From positions 18,592 through 82,591 of the forward strand of contig NZ_FMDM01000023.1 of the NCBI RefSeq assembly GCF_900090105.1: a stretch of DNA of 64,000 nt, written 5' to 3'. The position numbers were made by a program, and so were the translations under genes. This document shows, piece after piece, positions 52,596-61,746 of the stretch. The notes under the pieces were generated by a model that was given only the letters and a program-made list of their open reading frames with translations, had not been told where the DNA came from and did not search any database. Within the stretch, counting starts at the first letter, position 1. Every line of letters starts with the position of its first letter. This stretch comes from Micromonospora humi. GTDB taxonomy: Bacteria > Actinomycetota > Actinomycetes > Mycobacteriales > Micromonosporaceae.

Positions 52596-53612
52596 TTGAT
52601 CGGGTTGTGGGACACCACCGGCAACGAGGTGGTCAAGGCGCTGGCCGCGGAGCGGCGCAGCGCGGGCGGGGTGGCCAGCGGCATGGCGCTCACCCTGATC
52701 GTCGTGGTGGACGAGAAGCGGGTCCGGGAGGCGGAGGCGGCGGCCACCATCGCCGCCGCCGCGCACCCGTGCCGGCTGCTCGTGGTGGTCCGCTCCGAGG
52801 TCGAGCGGGACCGCAACCGGTTGGACGCGGAGATCGTCGTGGGCGGCCGGCTCGGCCCGTGCGAGGCGGTGGTCACCCGGATGTACGGCCGGCTGGCGCT
52901 GCACGCCGAGTCCGTGGTGATGCCGCTGCTGGTGCCGGACGTGCCGGTGGTGACCTGGTGGCACGGTGAACCGCCGGCCGAGATCGCCACCGACTTCCTC
53001 GGCGTGGTCGCCGACCGGCGGATCACCGACTCGGCGCAGGCCGCCGACCCGATCGCCGCGCTGCGGGAGCGGGCCTGCGACTACGCGCCGGGCGACACCG
53101 ACCTGGCCTGGACCCGGATCACCCCGTGGCGCACGCTCGTCGCCGGCGCGTTCGACACCACCCAGGCCCGGGTCACCGAGGCGACGGTGGTGGCGCCGCG
53201 CACCGACCCGACGGCGGCGCTGATGTGCGGCTGGCTGAGCGCCCGGCTGGGCATCGAGCCGGTCTGGGAGCACACCGACGAGTTCCCGCGGATGCGCGAG
53301 GTGCAGTTGCGCTGCGCCAACGGCGACGAGCTGACGCTGACCCGGGACGACAGCGTCGCGGTGTTCCGGCGTACCGGGCAGGAGGACCGGACGCTGCCGC
53401 TGGTCCGCCGGCCGCTCGGCGACGAGCTGGCCGAGGAGCTGCGCCGCCTCGACGCCGACCAGGTGTACGCCGAGGCGCTCGGCGCGACGGCCGGGCTGAC
53501 CGGCCTGGACCAGCGCGCGCCGCAGCGGGTGCACGTGTGGAAGGATCCGGCGACCGCCCAGCGGGCCGAGGCCGGCGTGACAGCGCACGCGGGCGCCACC
53601 GCCAACGAGTGA
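52596..53612 (+). CDS. opcA: Glucose-6-phosphate dehydrogenase assembly protein OpcA
   Basis: 338 residues from a TTG at 52596 (AGGAG ends 6 bases before). OpcA landmarks are VVKALAAERRS, RLLVVVRSEVERDRNRLDAE, VVMPLLVPDVPVVTWWHGE, TDLAWTRITPWRTLVAGAFD and RPLGDELAEELRRLD. In cyanobacteria and actinobacteria OpcA activates or assembles Zwf. The zwf-opcA spacer holds a run of GAGCGAGCAGAGCGAGCGAA, again a lineage repeat style. Confidence 0.93.
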   Translation: MIGLWDTTGNEVVKALAAERRSAGGVASGMALTLIVVVDEKRVREAEAAATIAAAAHPCRLLVVVRSEVERDRNRLDAEIVVGGRLGPCEAVVTRMYGRLALHAESVVMPLLVPDVPVVTWWHGEPPAEIATDFLGVVADRRITDSAQAADPIAALRERACDYAPGDTDLAWTRITPWRTLVAGAFDTTQARVTEATVVAPRTDPTAALMCGWLSARLGIEPVWEHTDEFPRMREVQLRCANGDELTLTRDDSVAVFRRTGQEDRTLPLVRRPLGDELAEELRRLDADQVYAEALGATAGLTGLDQRAPQRVHVWKDPATAQRAEAGVTAHAGATANE

Positions 53613-53660
53613 CCACCCGCACCGGGCGGTCGGACGCACAGAGACACGAGGGCACGACGG

Positions 53661-54431
53661 ATGACTGAGGCGAGTGTCGCCGTACACGCCGACCCCGACC
53701 TGCTGGCGCAGGCGGTGGCGGCCCGGCTGGTGGTGAAGCTGCTCGACGCGCAGGCCGAGCGCGGTCAGGCGTCGGTGGTGCTGACCGGCGGGCGGATCGC
53801 CGCGGCGGTCTACCGGGCGATCGGCCAGTTGCCCGCCCGGGACGCGGTGGACTGGTCCCGGGTCGACGTCTGGTGGGGCGACGAGCGGTTCCTGCCCTCC
53901 GGCGACCCGGAGCGCAACGAGACCCAGGCCCGGGCGGCGCTGCTGGACGCGGTGCCGCTGGACCCGGCCCGGGTGCACCCGATGCCGGCGTCCGACGGCC
54001 CGGCCGGCGACGACCCGGAGGCGGCCGCCGCCGGGTACGCGCGGGAGCTGGCCGCCGCGGCCAGGCCGGGCACCGCGGCCCTGCCCCACTTCGACGTGCT
54101 GATGCTCGGCGTCGGCGAGGACGGGCACGTGGCGTCGGTGTTCCCGGAGCACCCGGTGCACCACGACAACCGGCCGGTCAGCGCGGTGCGGGGCAGCCCG
54201 AAGCCGCCGCCGGTGCGCACCACGCTGACCCTGCCGGCGATCAACACGGCCGAGGAGGTGTGGCTGGTCGCCGCCGGGGCGGACAAGGCCCGGGCGGTGG
54301 GCATGGCGCTGGCCGGGGCCGGGCCGGTGCAACTACCGGCGGCCGGGGTGCGCGGCGTCTCCCGCACCCTCTGGCTGCTCGACCGCGCCGCCGCGGCCGA
54401 CGTCCCGCCACGCTCCCGCAGCCTGAGGTGA
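53661..54431 (+). CDS. pgl: 6-phosphogluconolactonase
   Basis: 256 residues. It shows VVLTGGRIAAAVYRAI (sugar-phosphate loop), WSRVDVWWGDERFLPSGDPERNETQARAALL (WxxDERxV-type site) and LMLGVGEDGHVASVFPEHP. It hydrolyses the lactone made by Zwf. It is the last gene of the pentose phosphate operon and runs into the hairpin at 54438-54475. Confidence 0.93.
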   Translation: MTEASVAVHADPDLLAQAVAARLVVKLLDAQAERGQASVVLTGGRIAAAVYRAIGQLPARDAVDWSRVDVWWGDERFLPSGDPERNETQARAALLDAVPLDPARVHPMPASDGPAGDDPEAAAAGYARELAAAARPGTAALPHFDVLMLGVGEDGHVASVFPEHPVHHDNRPVSAVRGSPKPPPVRTTLTLPAINTAEEVWLVAAGADKARAVGMALAGAGPVQLPAAGVRGVSRTLWLLDRAAAADVPPRSRSLR

Positions 54432-54437
54432 GAGGAG

Positions 54438-54475
54438 GGGGCCCCGCTCAACGCTTTCGGTAGCGGCGGGGCCCC
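54438..54475. terminator. GGGGCCCC element copy 2, bidirectional terminator
   Basis: GGGGCCCCGC (54438-54447) pairs perfectly with 54466-54475; TTCTT follows on the plus strand. The loop contains AACGCTTTCGGTA (54450-54462), the same 13-mer as in the element at 14335-14379. It lies between the convergent pgl and rbpA stops, so it probably ends both transcripts. Confidence 0.75.
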
Positions 54476-54488
54476 TTCTTCACACCGC

Positions 54489-54833
54489 TCAGGCGCGACC
54501 TCGACGCCGGCGCAGCGCCGCGAGGGCCTCGGCGAGCAGCGCTTCCCCCTCCTCCGGGGTGCGCCGCTCCTGCACGTACGCCAGGTGGGTCTTGTAGGGC
54601 TCGGCGCGCTGCCGGCCCGGCGGGTTGCCCGGTTCGGGGCCGGCCGGCTCCCCGCAGCGGGGGCAGTCCCACGTCGCCGGGGTCTCGGCCTCGGCGGCGA
54701 TCAGGAACTCGACCCGGTGCTCGTGGCGGCACCAGTAGACGACCGGCCGTCGTGGCGCCGGCTCGGTGCGCTGGTCGAAACGCTCGGGGGCGGACCCGAT
54801 CCGGGTGCCGCGGATGACGTTGTTGCTGGGCAC
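54489..54833 (-). CDS. rbpA: RNA polymerase-binding protein RbpA
   Basis: 114 residues with the RbpA pattern: MPSNNVIRGTRIGSAPERFDQRTEPAPR (sigma-interacting start), RPVVYWCRHEHRVEF (zinc ribbon, first ligands), PATWDCPRCGEPA (second Cys pair) and KTHLAYVQERRTPEEGEALL. It stabilises the polymerase with the principal sigma factor in actinobacteria. The three Cys and His form the zinc-ribbon site. Confidence 0.93.
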   Translation of the reverse strand: MPSNNVIRGTRIGSAPERFDQRTEPAPRRPVVYWCRHEHRVEFLIAAEAETPATWDCPRCGEPAGPEPGNPPGRQRAEPYKTHLAYVQERRTPEEGEALLAEALAALRRRRGRA

Positions 54834-54909
54834 GGTTGCTCGCTCCCTGTCGTCGGAGGGGACCGCCGCCGGGAGGGGTCGGCGACGGGCGACGGGCGGA
54901 GAAACAAAA

Positions 54910-54940
54910 CTGCGCGCGGTCCGTGACGGACCGCGCGCAG
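54910..54940 (-). terminator. Intrinsic terminator after secG
   Basis: CTGCGCGCGGTCCG (54910-54923) pairs exactly with 54927-54940 around a 3-base loop. On the minus strand it is followed by TTTTGTTTC. The 21 bases between it and the secG stop fit a classical intrinsic terminator for the rapZ-to-secG side. Confidence 0.85.
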
Positions 54941-54961
54941 ATTGTACGCTTCAGCGCTCGC

Positions 54962-55222
54962 TCAGGTGGTGCTGCTCATCTGGAGCCGGAGCCAGAGCCC
55001 CAGCCCGACGATGCACGCGAACCAGACGATCCCCACCAGAACGGTGTAGCGGTCGAGGTTCTTCTCGGCCACCGAGGAACCGGCCAGGCTGGAGCTGACG
55101 CCGCCGCCGAACATGCTCGACAACCCGCCGCCCTTACCGCGGTGCAGGAGGATCAGCAGGACGAGCAGCACGCTGGTGATGACCAACAGCGTGATCATCG
55201 TGTAGGCGAACCAGATCGGCAT
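54962..55222 (-). CDS. secG: Preprotein translocase subunit SecG
   Basis: 86 residues from the ATG at 55222 (a longer frame to 55252 starts in the spacer). It has two membrane segments (about 7-25 and 61-77) and the SecG loop LLHRGKGGGLSSMFGGGVSSSLAGSSVAEKNLDR. It belongs to the SecYEG channel. It is the last gene of the glycolytic block and is followed by the intrinsic terminator. Confidence 0.9.
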   Translation of the reverse strand: MPIWFAYTMITLLVITSVLLVLLILLHRGKGGGLSSMFGGGVSSSLAGSSVAEKNLDRYTVLVGIVWFACIVGLGLWLRLQMSSTT

Positions 55223-55317
55223 GGCGGGGGTCAGTCCTCTCGTTACGATCACTGCCCGGACCTGTCGGGCACGGCGGCACCGACCGTTGGACGGGCAGCG
55301 TCAAGGATAGCGAGCGA

Positions 55318-56109
55318 TCAGCGGGCCGTGTGCTCCGGGAACCGACAGATCTGCGCGAACTCCTCCGCGTCCAGGCTCGCGCCCCCCACCAGGGCCCCGT
55401 CCACGTCCGGCTGGGCCATGATCGCGGCGACGTTCGACGCCTTGACCGACCCGCCGTAGAGGATCCGGACCTGCCCGGCGGTGGTCTCGTCGTAGGTCTC
55501 CACGAGCCGCTTGCGCACCTCGACGCAGACCTCCTGCGCGTCCTCCGGGGTCGCCGTCTTGCCGGTGCCGATCGCCCAGACCGGCTCGTACGCCACGACG
55601 ACCTTGGTCACCTGCTCGGCGGTGAGCCCCTTCAGCGCGCCGTCGAGCTGGTCGCAGCAGTGCGGAACCTGCTTGAGCTGCTCCCGGATCTCCAGGCCCT
55701 CACCGATGCACAGGATCGGGGTGAGCCCGTTCGCCAGCGCCGCCGCCACCTTCGCGTTGACCAGCGCGTCGTCCTCGTAGTGGTACTGCCGCCGCTCGGA
55801 GTGGCCGACCACCACGTAGCCGCAGCCCAGCTTCGCCAGCATCGGCCCGGCGATGTCGCCGGTGTAGGCGCCCGAGGCGAACGGCGACAGGTCCTGCGCG
55901 CCGTAGCCGATCAGCAGCTTGTCGCCGTCCACCGCGGTCTGCACGGTACGCAGGTCGGTGAAGGGCGGCAGCACCACGCACTCGACGTCGGTGAGCTGCT
56001 TCTCGTTGAGGCTCGCCGCCAGCTTCTGCACCAGCAGGTTGGCCTCGAGGTGGTTCAGGTTCATCTTCCAGTTGCCGGCCATCAGCGGCCGGCGGGGGGT
56101 GCTCGCCAT
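55318..56109 (-). CDS. tpiA: Triosephosphate isomerase
   Basis: 263 residues. Catalytic residues are Lys in GNWKMN, His in VGHSERRQY and Glu in VAYEPVWAIGTGKTA; the phosphate loop is ILYGGSVKASN. It interconverts dihydroxyacetone phosphate and glyceraldehyde-3-phosphate. The ATG is directly next to the pgk stop. Confidence 0.96.
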   Translation of the reverse strand: MASTPRRPLMAGNWKMNLNHLEANLLVQKLAASLNEKQLTDVECVVLPPFTDLRTVQTAVDGDKLLIGYGAQDLSPFASGAYTGDIAGPMLAKLGCGYVVVGHSERRQYHYEDDALVNAKVAAALANGLTPILCIGEGLEIREQLKQVPHCCDQLDGALKGLTAEQVTKVVVAYEPVWAIGTGKTATPEDAQEVCVEVRKRLVETYDETTAGQVRILYGGSVKASNVAAIMAQPDVDGALVGGASLDAEEFAQICRFPEHTAR

Positions 56110-57305
56110 TCAGTTCTCCAGAGCCGCGATGCCGGGGAGGGTCTTGCCCTCCAGGTATTCCAGGGACGCGCCACCACCGGTGGAGATGTGCCCGAACGAG
56201 GACTCGTCCAGACCCAGGGCCCGCACCGCCGCCGCCGAGTCGCCGCCGCCGACCACGCTGAACGCGTCGGCCTTGGTGATCGCCTCGGCCACCCCACGGG
56301 TGCCGTTGGCGAACGCCGCCATCTCGAACACGCCCATCGGGCCGTTCCAGAAGATCGTCTTCGCCTGGGACAGCACGGCGGCGAAGCCGGCCACCGTCTC
56401 CGGGCCGATGTCCAGGCCCAGCCGGTGGCTCGGGATGCCGTCGGCCGGCACCGTGTCGTGCGCGGCGTCCGGGGCGAAGGCGTCCGCGGCCACCACGTCG
56501 ACCGGGAGCATGATCTTGCCCCGCGCGCGTTCCAGCAGGTTGCGGCAGGTCTCGACCATCTCCTCCTCCAGCAGCGAGGTGCCCACCTCGTGGCCCTGGG
56601 CCTTGAGGAAGGTGAAGCACATCCCGCCACCGATGAGCAGCCGGTCGACGGTGGGCAGCAGCGCCTCGATCACGGCCAGCTTGTCGGAGACCTTCGAGCC
56701 GCCCAGCACCACCACGTACGGCCGCTCGGGCTCGCCGGTGAGCTTGCTGAGCACCTCGACCTCGCGCAGCACCAGCCGGCCGGCCACGTGCGGCAGCCGC
56801 GCCGGCACGTCGTGCACGCTGGCGTGCTTGCGGTGCACCGCGCCGAAGGCGTCGTCGACGTACGCGTCACCGAGGGCGGCGAGCTGGTCGGCGAAGGCGC
56901 CCCGCTCGGCGTCGTCCTTGCTGGTCTCGCCCTTGTTGAAACGCAGGTTCTCCAGCAGCGCGACCTGGCCGTCGGCCAGCTCGGCCACGGTGGACCGTGC
57001 CGAGTCGCCGACGGTGTCCTCGGCGAAGTGCACCGGGGCGCCGAGCAGCTCACCGAGCCGCCCGGCGACCGGGCGGAGGCTGAACTGCGGATCCGGCGCG
57101 CCCTTCGGCCGGCCCAGGTGCGAGCAGACGACCACCTTGGCGCCGGCCTGCACCAGCGCGCTCAGCGTCGGCAGCACCGCCCGGATGCGCCCGTCGTCGG
57201 TGATGTCACCGGTCTGCTTGTCGAGCGGGACGTTCAGGTCGGCGCGCACCAGCACGCGCCGACCCGACACCCCCTCGGCGAGCAGGTCGTCGAGGTCGCG
57301 GATGC

Positions 57306-57309
<4 letters not shown>
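56110..57309 (-). CDS. pgk: Phosphoglycerate kinase
   Basis: 399 residues from the GTG at 57309, which overlaps the gap stop as GTGA. Landmarks are VLVRADLNVPLD, VCSHLGRPKG, LENLRFNKGE, DDAFGAVHRKHASV, LGGSKVSDK, FWNGPMGVFE and VVGGGDSAAAV. It makes ATP in lower glycolysis. Confidence 0.95.
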
Positions 57310-58310
<1,001 letters not shown>

Positions 58311-58577
58311 AGGTCCCATCTCCTCGCGTTCTGGTCCGCCGGCGTGAGAGCCCGGCCGGCGGAGATGTGTTCGCCGACCGTTGGAGCCGGCCGTCGTCGG
58401 TTCATCTCGGCCACCCCGCCGCGCGGTCCGTGGGGACCTGACCGCCCGAGGCGGTGAGGACGGTACGGGGTGCCTGTGCCGGCCCCCTTGCCGTACGCAG
58501 CGACCCTATCCGAGCGCGCGGCGGCGCGCTGCGCCGGGTGGTGATCCCGGTCGCGCGACGTCGCCCCTCGCGTCCTA

Positions 58578-59558
58578 TCAGACCACGAGCATGTCGGGCG
58601 TGACTGCCGCTTCGGTATCCGGGATGCCGAGGTCGCGGGCCCGCTTGTCGGCGAGCGCGAGCAGCCGGCGGATCCGCCCGGCGATGGCGTCCTTGGTCAG
58701 CGGCGGCTCGGCGAGCGCGCCCAGCTCCTCCAGCGAGGCCTGCCGGTGCTCCAGCCGCAGCCGCCCGGCCGAGGTCAGGTGGTTGGGCGCGTCGTCGGCG
58801 AGGATCTCCAGCGCCCGGGTCACCCGGGCCGCGGCGGCCACCGCCGCGCGCGCCGAGCGACGCAGGTTGGCGTCGTCGAAGTTGGCCAGTCGGTTGGCGG
58901 TGGCGCGCACCTCCCGGCGGACCCGACGCTCCTCCCAGGCCAGCACGCTGGAGTGCGCGCCGATCCGGGTGAGCAGCGCGGCGATCGCGTCGCCGTCCTT
59001 CACCACCACCCGGTCCACGCCGCGCACCTCACGGTTCTTGGCGGTGATGCCGATCCGCCGGGCGGCGCCGACCAGCGCGAGCGCCGACTCCGGCCCCGGG
59101 CAGGTGATCTCCAGCGCGCTGGAGCGGCCCGGCTCGGTCAGCGAGCCGTGCGCCATGAACGCGCCCCGCCACGCGGAGACCGCGCAGCAGACGTTGGCGG
59201 CCACCACGTGGGGCGGCAGGCCCCGCACCGGGCGACCCCGCACGTCCAGCAGGCCGGTCTGCCGGGCGAGCGCCTCGCCGTCCTTGACCACCCGCACGAT
59301 GAAGTGGCTGCCCTTGCGCAGGCCGCCGGAGGCGAGCACGTGGATCTCGCTCGGATAGCCGTAGACCTCGGCGATCTCCCGCCGCAGCCGGCGGGCCACC
59401 GCGCCGGTGTCCAGCTCCGCCTCGACCACGACGCGACCCGACACGATGTGCAGGCCGCCGGCGAAGCGGAGCAGGGCGGCCATCTCCGCCCGGCGACAGC
59501 AGGGCTTGGGCACGTCGACCCGACTCAGCTCGTCCTTGACCGCAGCCGTCATCGCCAT
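58578..59558 (-). CDS. whiA: Sporulation/division regulator WhiA
   Basis: 326 residues. The N-terminal part is a homing-endonuclease-like fold: RRAEMAALLRFAGGLHI, LRREIAEVYGYP and RGAFMAHGSLTEPGR. The C-terminal HTH has ILADDAPNHLTSAGRLRLEHRQASLEELGALAEPPLTKDAIAGRIRRLLALA. It controls sporulation and division genes in actinomycetes. It sits 55 bases after yvcK, the usual order. Confidence 0.94.
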   Translation of the reverse strand: MAMTAAVKDELSRVDVPKPCCRRAEMAALLRFAGGLHIVSGRVVVEAELDTGAVARRLRREIAEVYGYPSEIHVLASGGLRKGSHFIVRVVKDGEALARQTGLLDVRGRPVRGLPPHVVAANVCCAVSAWRGAFMAHGSLTEPGRSSALEITCPGPESALALVGAARRIGITAKNREVRGVDRVVVKDGDAIAALLTRIGAHSSVLAWEERRVRREVRATANRLANFDDANLRRSARAAVAAAARVTRALEILADDAPNHLTSAGRLRLEHRQASLEELGALAEPPLTKDAIAGRIRRLLALADKRARDLGIPDTEAAVTPDMLVV

Positions 59559-59613
59559 TCCAGCGCCCCCTCACGGACCGGTTCCGGCGTGTCGCCGGTG
59601 ATTACGTACGTGT

Positions 59614-60615
59614 CTAACGATCGGCGCCCAGGACAGGCACCAGTGCGGCGCCCAGGGCGGCCGGATCATGACGGGGCGTGCCGTCGGTGACGGCGACGGG
59701 GGCGAGGACCAGCCGGGCACCCAGCGATTCTGCCGCACGTTCGACCGCCGCGGGGTCACCCACCGCCGTGGAGTCGGCCAGCACCATGTCCACCTTCAGC
59801 TCGGGCAGATAGCGCCGCAGGGTGTCCAGATGGTCGGGCAGGGACAGCCCGGACGTCTCCTTCTCGGCCACCAGGTTCAACGTCACCAGCCGGCGCGCCG
59901 GGCTGGAGACGATCGCGTCGGCCAGGCCGGGCACCAGCAGGTGCGGCAGCACGCTGGTGTACCAGCTGCCCGGCCCGAAGATCAGCCAGTCGGCGGCGCG
60001 TACCGCGGTCACCGCCTCGGCGCACGCGGCCGGCGCGGCCGGGGTGAGCCGCAGCGACTCCACGATGCCCGAGGTGATCGCCACCTGGTGCTGCCCGCGC
60101 AGCGTGCGCACGTCGTCCGGGCGGGCCGGGTCGGCGCCGCGGACCTGGGCCTCGATCCCCACCGGCTGGCGGGACATCGGCAGCACCCGACCGACCGCGC
60201 CGAGCATCGCCCCGGCGTGGTCGAGCGCCGCCACCGGGTCGCCGAGCAGCTCGGTCAGCCCGTGCAGCAGCAGGTTGCCCACCGCGTGGCCGACCAGCGG
60301 GTCACCCACGCCGCCGCCGGCCGGCGAGCCGGGTGTCGGCGCGGGCGTGGCGGCGGCGAAGCGGTGCTGGAACAGCGCCGCGCTGCGCCGGGTCGCCGGA
60401 TGGTCACCGGAGAGCGCGACCAGCGCCTGCCGCAGGTCGCCCGGGGGCAGGCCGCCGCGCTCGGCGCGCAGCCGCCCGCTGGAGCCGCCGTCGTCGCCGA
60501 CCGTGACCACCGCGGTGATGTCCAGGTCGAGTCCGGGTACGCAGTGCCGCAGCGCCCGCAGGGACGCCGAGAGGCCGTGGCCGCCGCCGAACGCGACCAC
60601 CCTGATCGGGGTCAC
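59614..60615 (-). CDS. yvcK: YvcK/CofD-like gluconeogenesis factor
   Basis: 333 residues from the GTG at 60615, overlapping the rapZ stop as GTGA. CofD-type landmarks: VVAFGGGHGLSASLRALR, VVTVGDDGGSSGRLR, GHAVGNLLLHGL, LIFGPGSWYTSVLPHLLVPGL and LNLVAEKETSG. Relatives bind UDP-sugars and link carbon status to cell-wall synthesis. It is placed, as usual, between rapZ and whiA. Confidence 0.93.
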   Translation of the reverse strand: MTPIRVVAFGGGHGLSASLRALRHCVPGLDLDITAVVTVGDDGGSSGRLRAERGGLPPGDLRQALVALSGDHPATRRSAALFQHRFAAATPAPTPGSPAGGGVGDPLVGHAVGNLLLHGLTELLGDPVAALDHAGAMLGAVGRVLPMSRQPVGIEAQVRGADPARPDDVRTLRGQHQVAITSGIVESLRLTPAAPAACAEAVTAVRAADWLIFGPGSWYTSVLPHLLVPGLADAIVSSPARRLVTLNLVAEKETSGLSLPDHLDTLRRYLPELKVDMVLADSTAVGDPAAVERAAESLGARLVLAPVAVTDGTPRHDPAALGAALVPVLGADR

Positions 60616-61550
60616 TCCCGCCCCAGGTCCCGGTGCTGCGGGTTGGCGGCGATGCCGGAGGCGCGCAGCCGGACGGCCAACTCCTCGGCGATCGCGACGC
60701 TGCGGTGCTTGCCGCCGGTGCAGCCGACCGCCACCGTCAGGTAGCGCTTGCCCTCCCGCTCGAAGCCGGCGGTGGTGGCGTTGACCAGGTCGGCGTAGCC
60801 GGCGACGAACGCGTCGGCGCCCTCCTGGCCCAGCACGTACGCGCTGACCGCCTCCTCGCGTCCGGTGTGCTCGCGCAGCTCCGGCACCCAGTACGGGTTG
60901 GGCAGGAACCGGGCGTCCATCACGAAGTCGGCGTCCGGCGGGAGGCCGTACTTGAAGCCGAACGACAGCACGGTGATCCGCAGCCGGCGGGCGTCCTCGC
61001 CGCCGAACAGCTCCTCCACCCGCCGGCGCAGCTGGTTGACGTTCAGGTGGCTGGTGTCGATGATCACGTCGGCCTGGTCCCGGGCCTCCTCCAGCAGCGC
61101 CCGCTCGACCGCGATGCCGTCGGCCAGCCGCCCGTCGCCCTGCAACGGGTGCGAGCGACGCACGCTCTCGAACCGGCGGATCAGCACCTCGTCGTCGGCG
61201 TCGACGAAGACCACCCGGGGCTGGAAGCCACGCTCGCGCAGCTCCCGGATCGCACCGGCCAGGTCGGTGGAGAAGGCGCGCGAGCGCACGTCCAGCACCA
61301 TCGCCGTACGCCGGGCCGCGCCGCCGGCCTTGAACGCCAGCTCGGCCATGTCCAGCAGGAGCGCCTGGGGGAGGTTGTCGACCACGTAGTAGCCGACGTT
61401 CTCCAGCGCCCGGGCCACCGTGCTGCGCCCACCGCCGGAGAGGCCGGTCACCACCACCAGGGACGTCTCCGCCTCCGCCGGCGCCGGTCGCCCCACCCCG
61501 GTCTCCGCGTCGGTCGGCACCAGGTCTCCCGCCGTTCGCGCCTCGCTCAC
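60612..61550 (-). CDS. rapZ: RNase adapter/nucleotide-binding protein RapZ
   Basis: 312 residues. Its Walker A is VVTGLSGGGRST, with Arg where Lys is usual, as in other actinobacterial members as far as I recall; DADDEVLIRRFESVRRSHPL, NVNQLRRRV, FGFKYGLPPDADFVMDARFLPNPYWV and GCTGGKHRSVAIAEEL are the family landmarks. In enteric bacteria RapZ guides RNase E on small RNAs; its role in actinobacteria is unclear. uvrC, its frequent neighbour, is not next to it here. Confidence 0.93.
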   Translation of the reverse strand: MSEARTAGDLVPTDAETGVGRPAPAEAETSLVVVTGLSGGGRSTVARALENVGYYVVDNLPQALLLDMAELAFKAGGAARRTAMVLDVRSRAFSTDLAGAIRELRERGFQPRVVFVDADDEVLIRRFESVRRSHPLQGDGRLADGIAVERALLEEARDQADVIIDTSHLNVNQLRRRVEELFGGEDARRLRITVLSFGFKYGLPPDADFVMDARFLPNPYWVPELREHTGREEAVSAYVLGQEGADAFVAGYADLVNATTAGFEREGKRYLTVAVGCTGGKHRSVAIAEELAVRLRASGIAANPQHRDLGRE

Positions 61551-61746
61551 CCGCTACCCCCAGCCGTGGCGCCGCGGCCGATCGGCCGCGCATGGTCAGT
61601 CGCCGACTCTAACGGCTGCGACCCCGCCCGGGATTCCACGGGGTGACCTCCGGAACAGCCGGTTGCCCGTTTCGTCGGGGTCCCGGACCGCGCCACGCGC
61701 CCGCTCGGGGCGGGGCGTCGTCGGCGGGCGCTCGTAGACTGCGCGG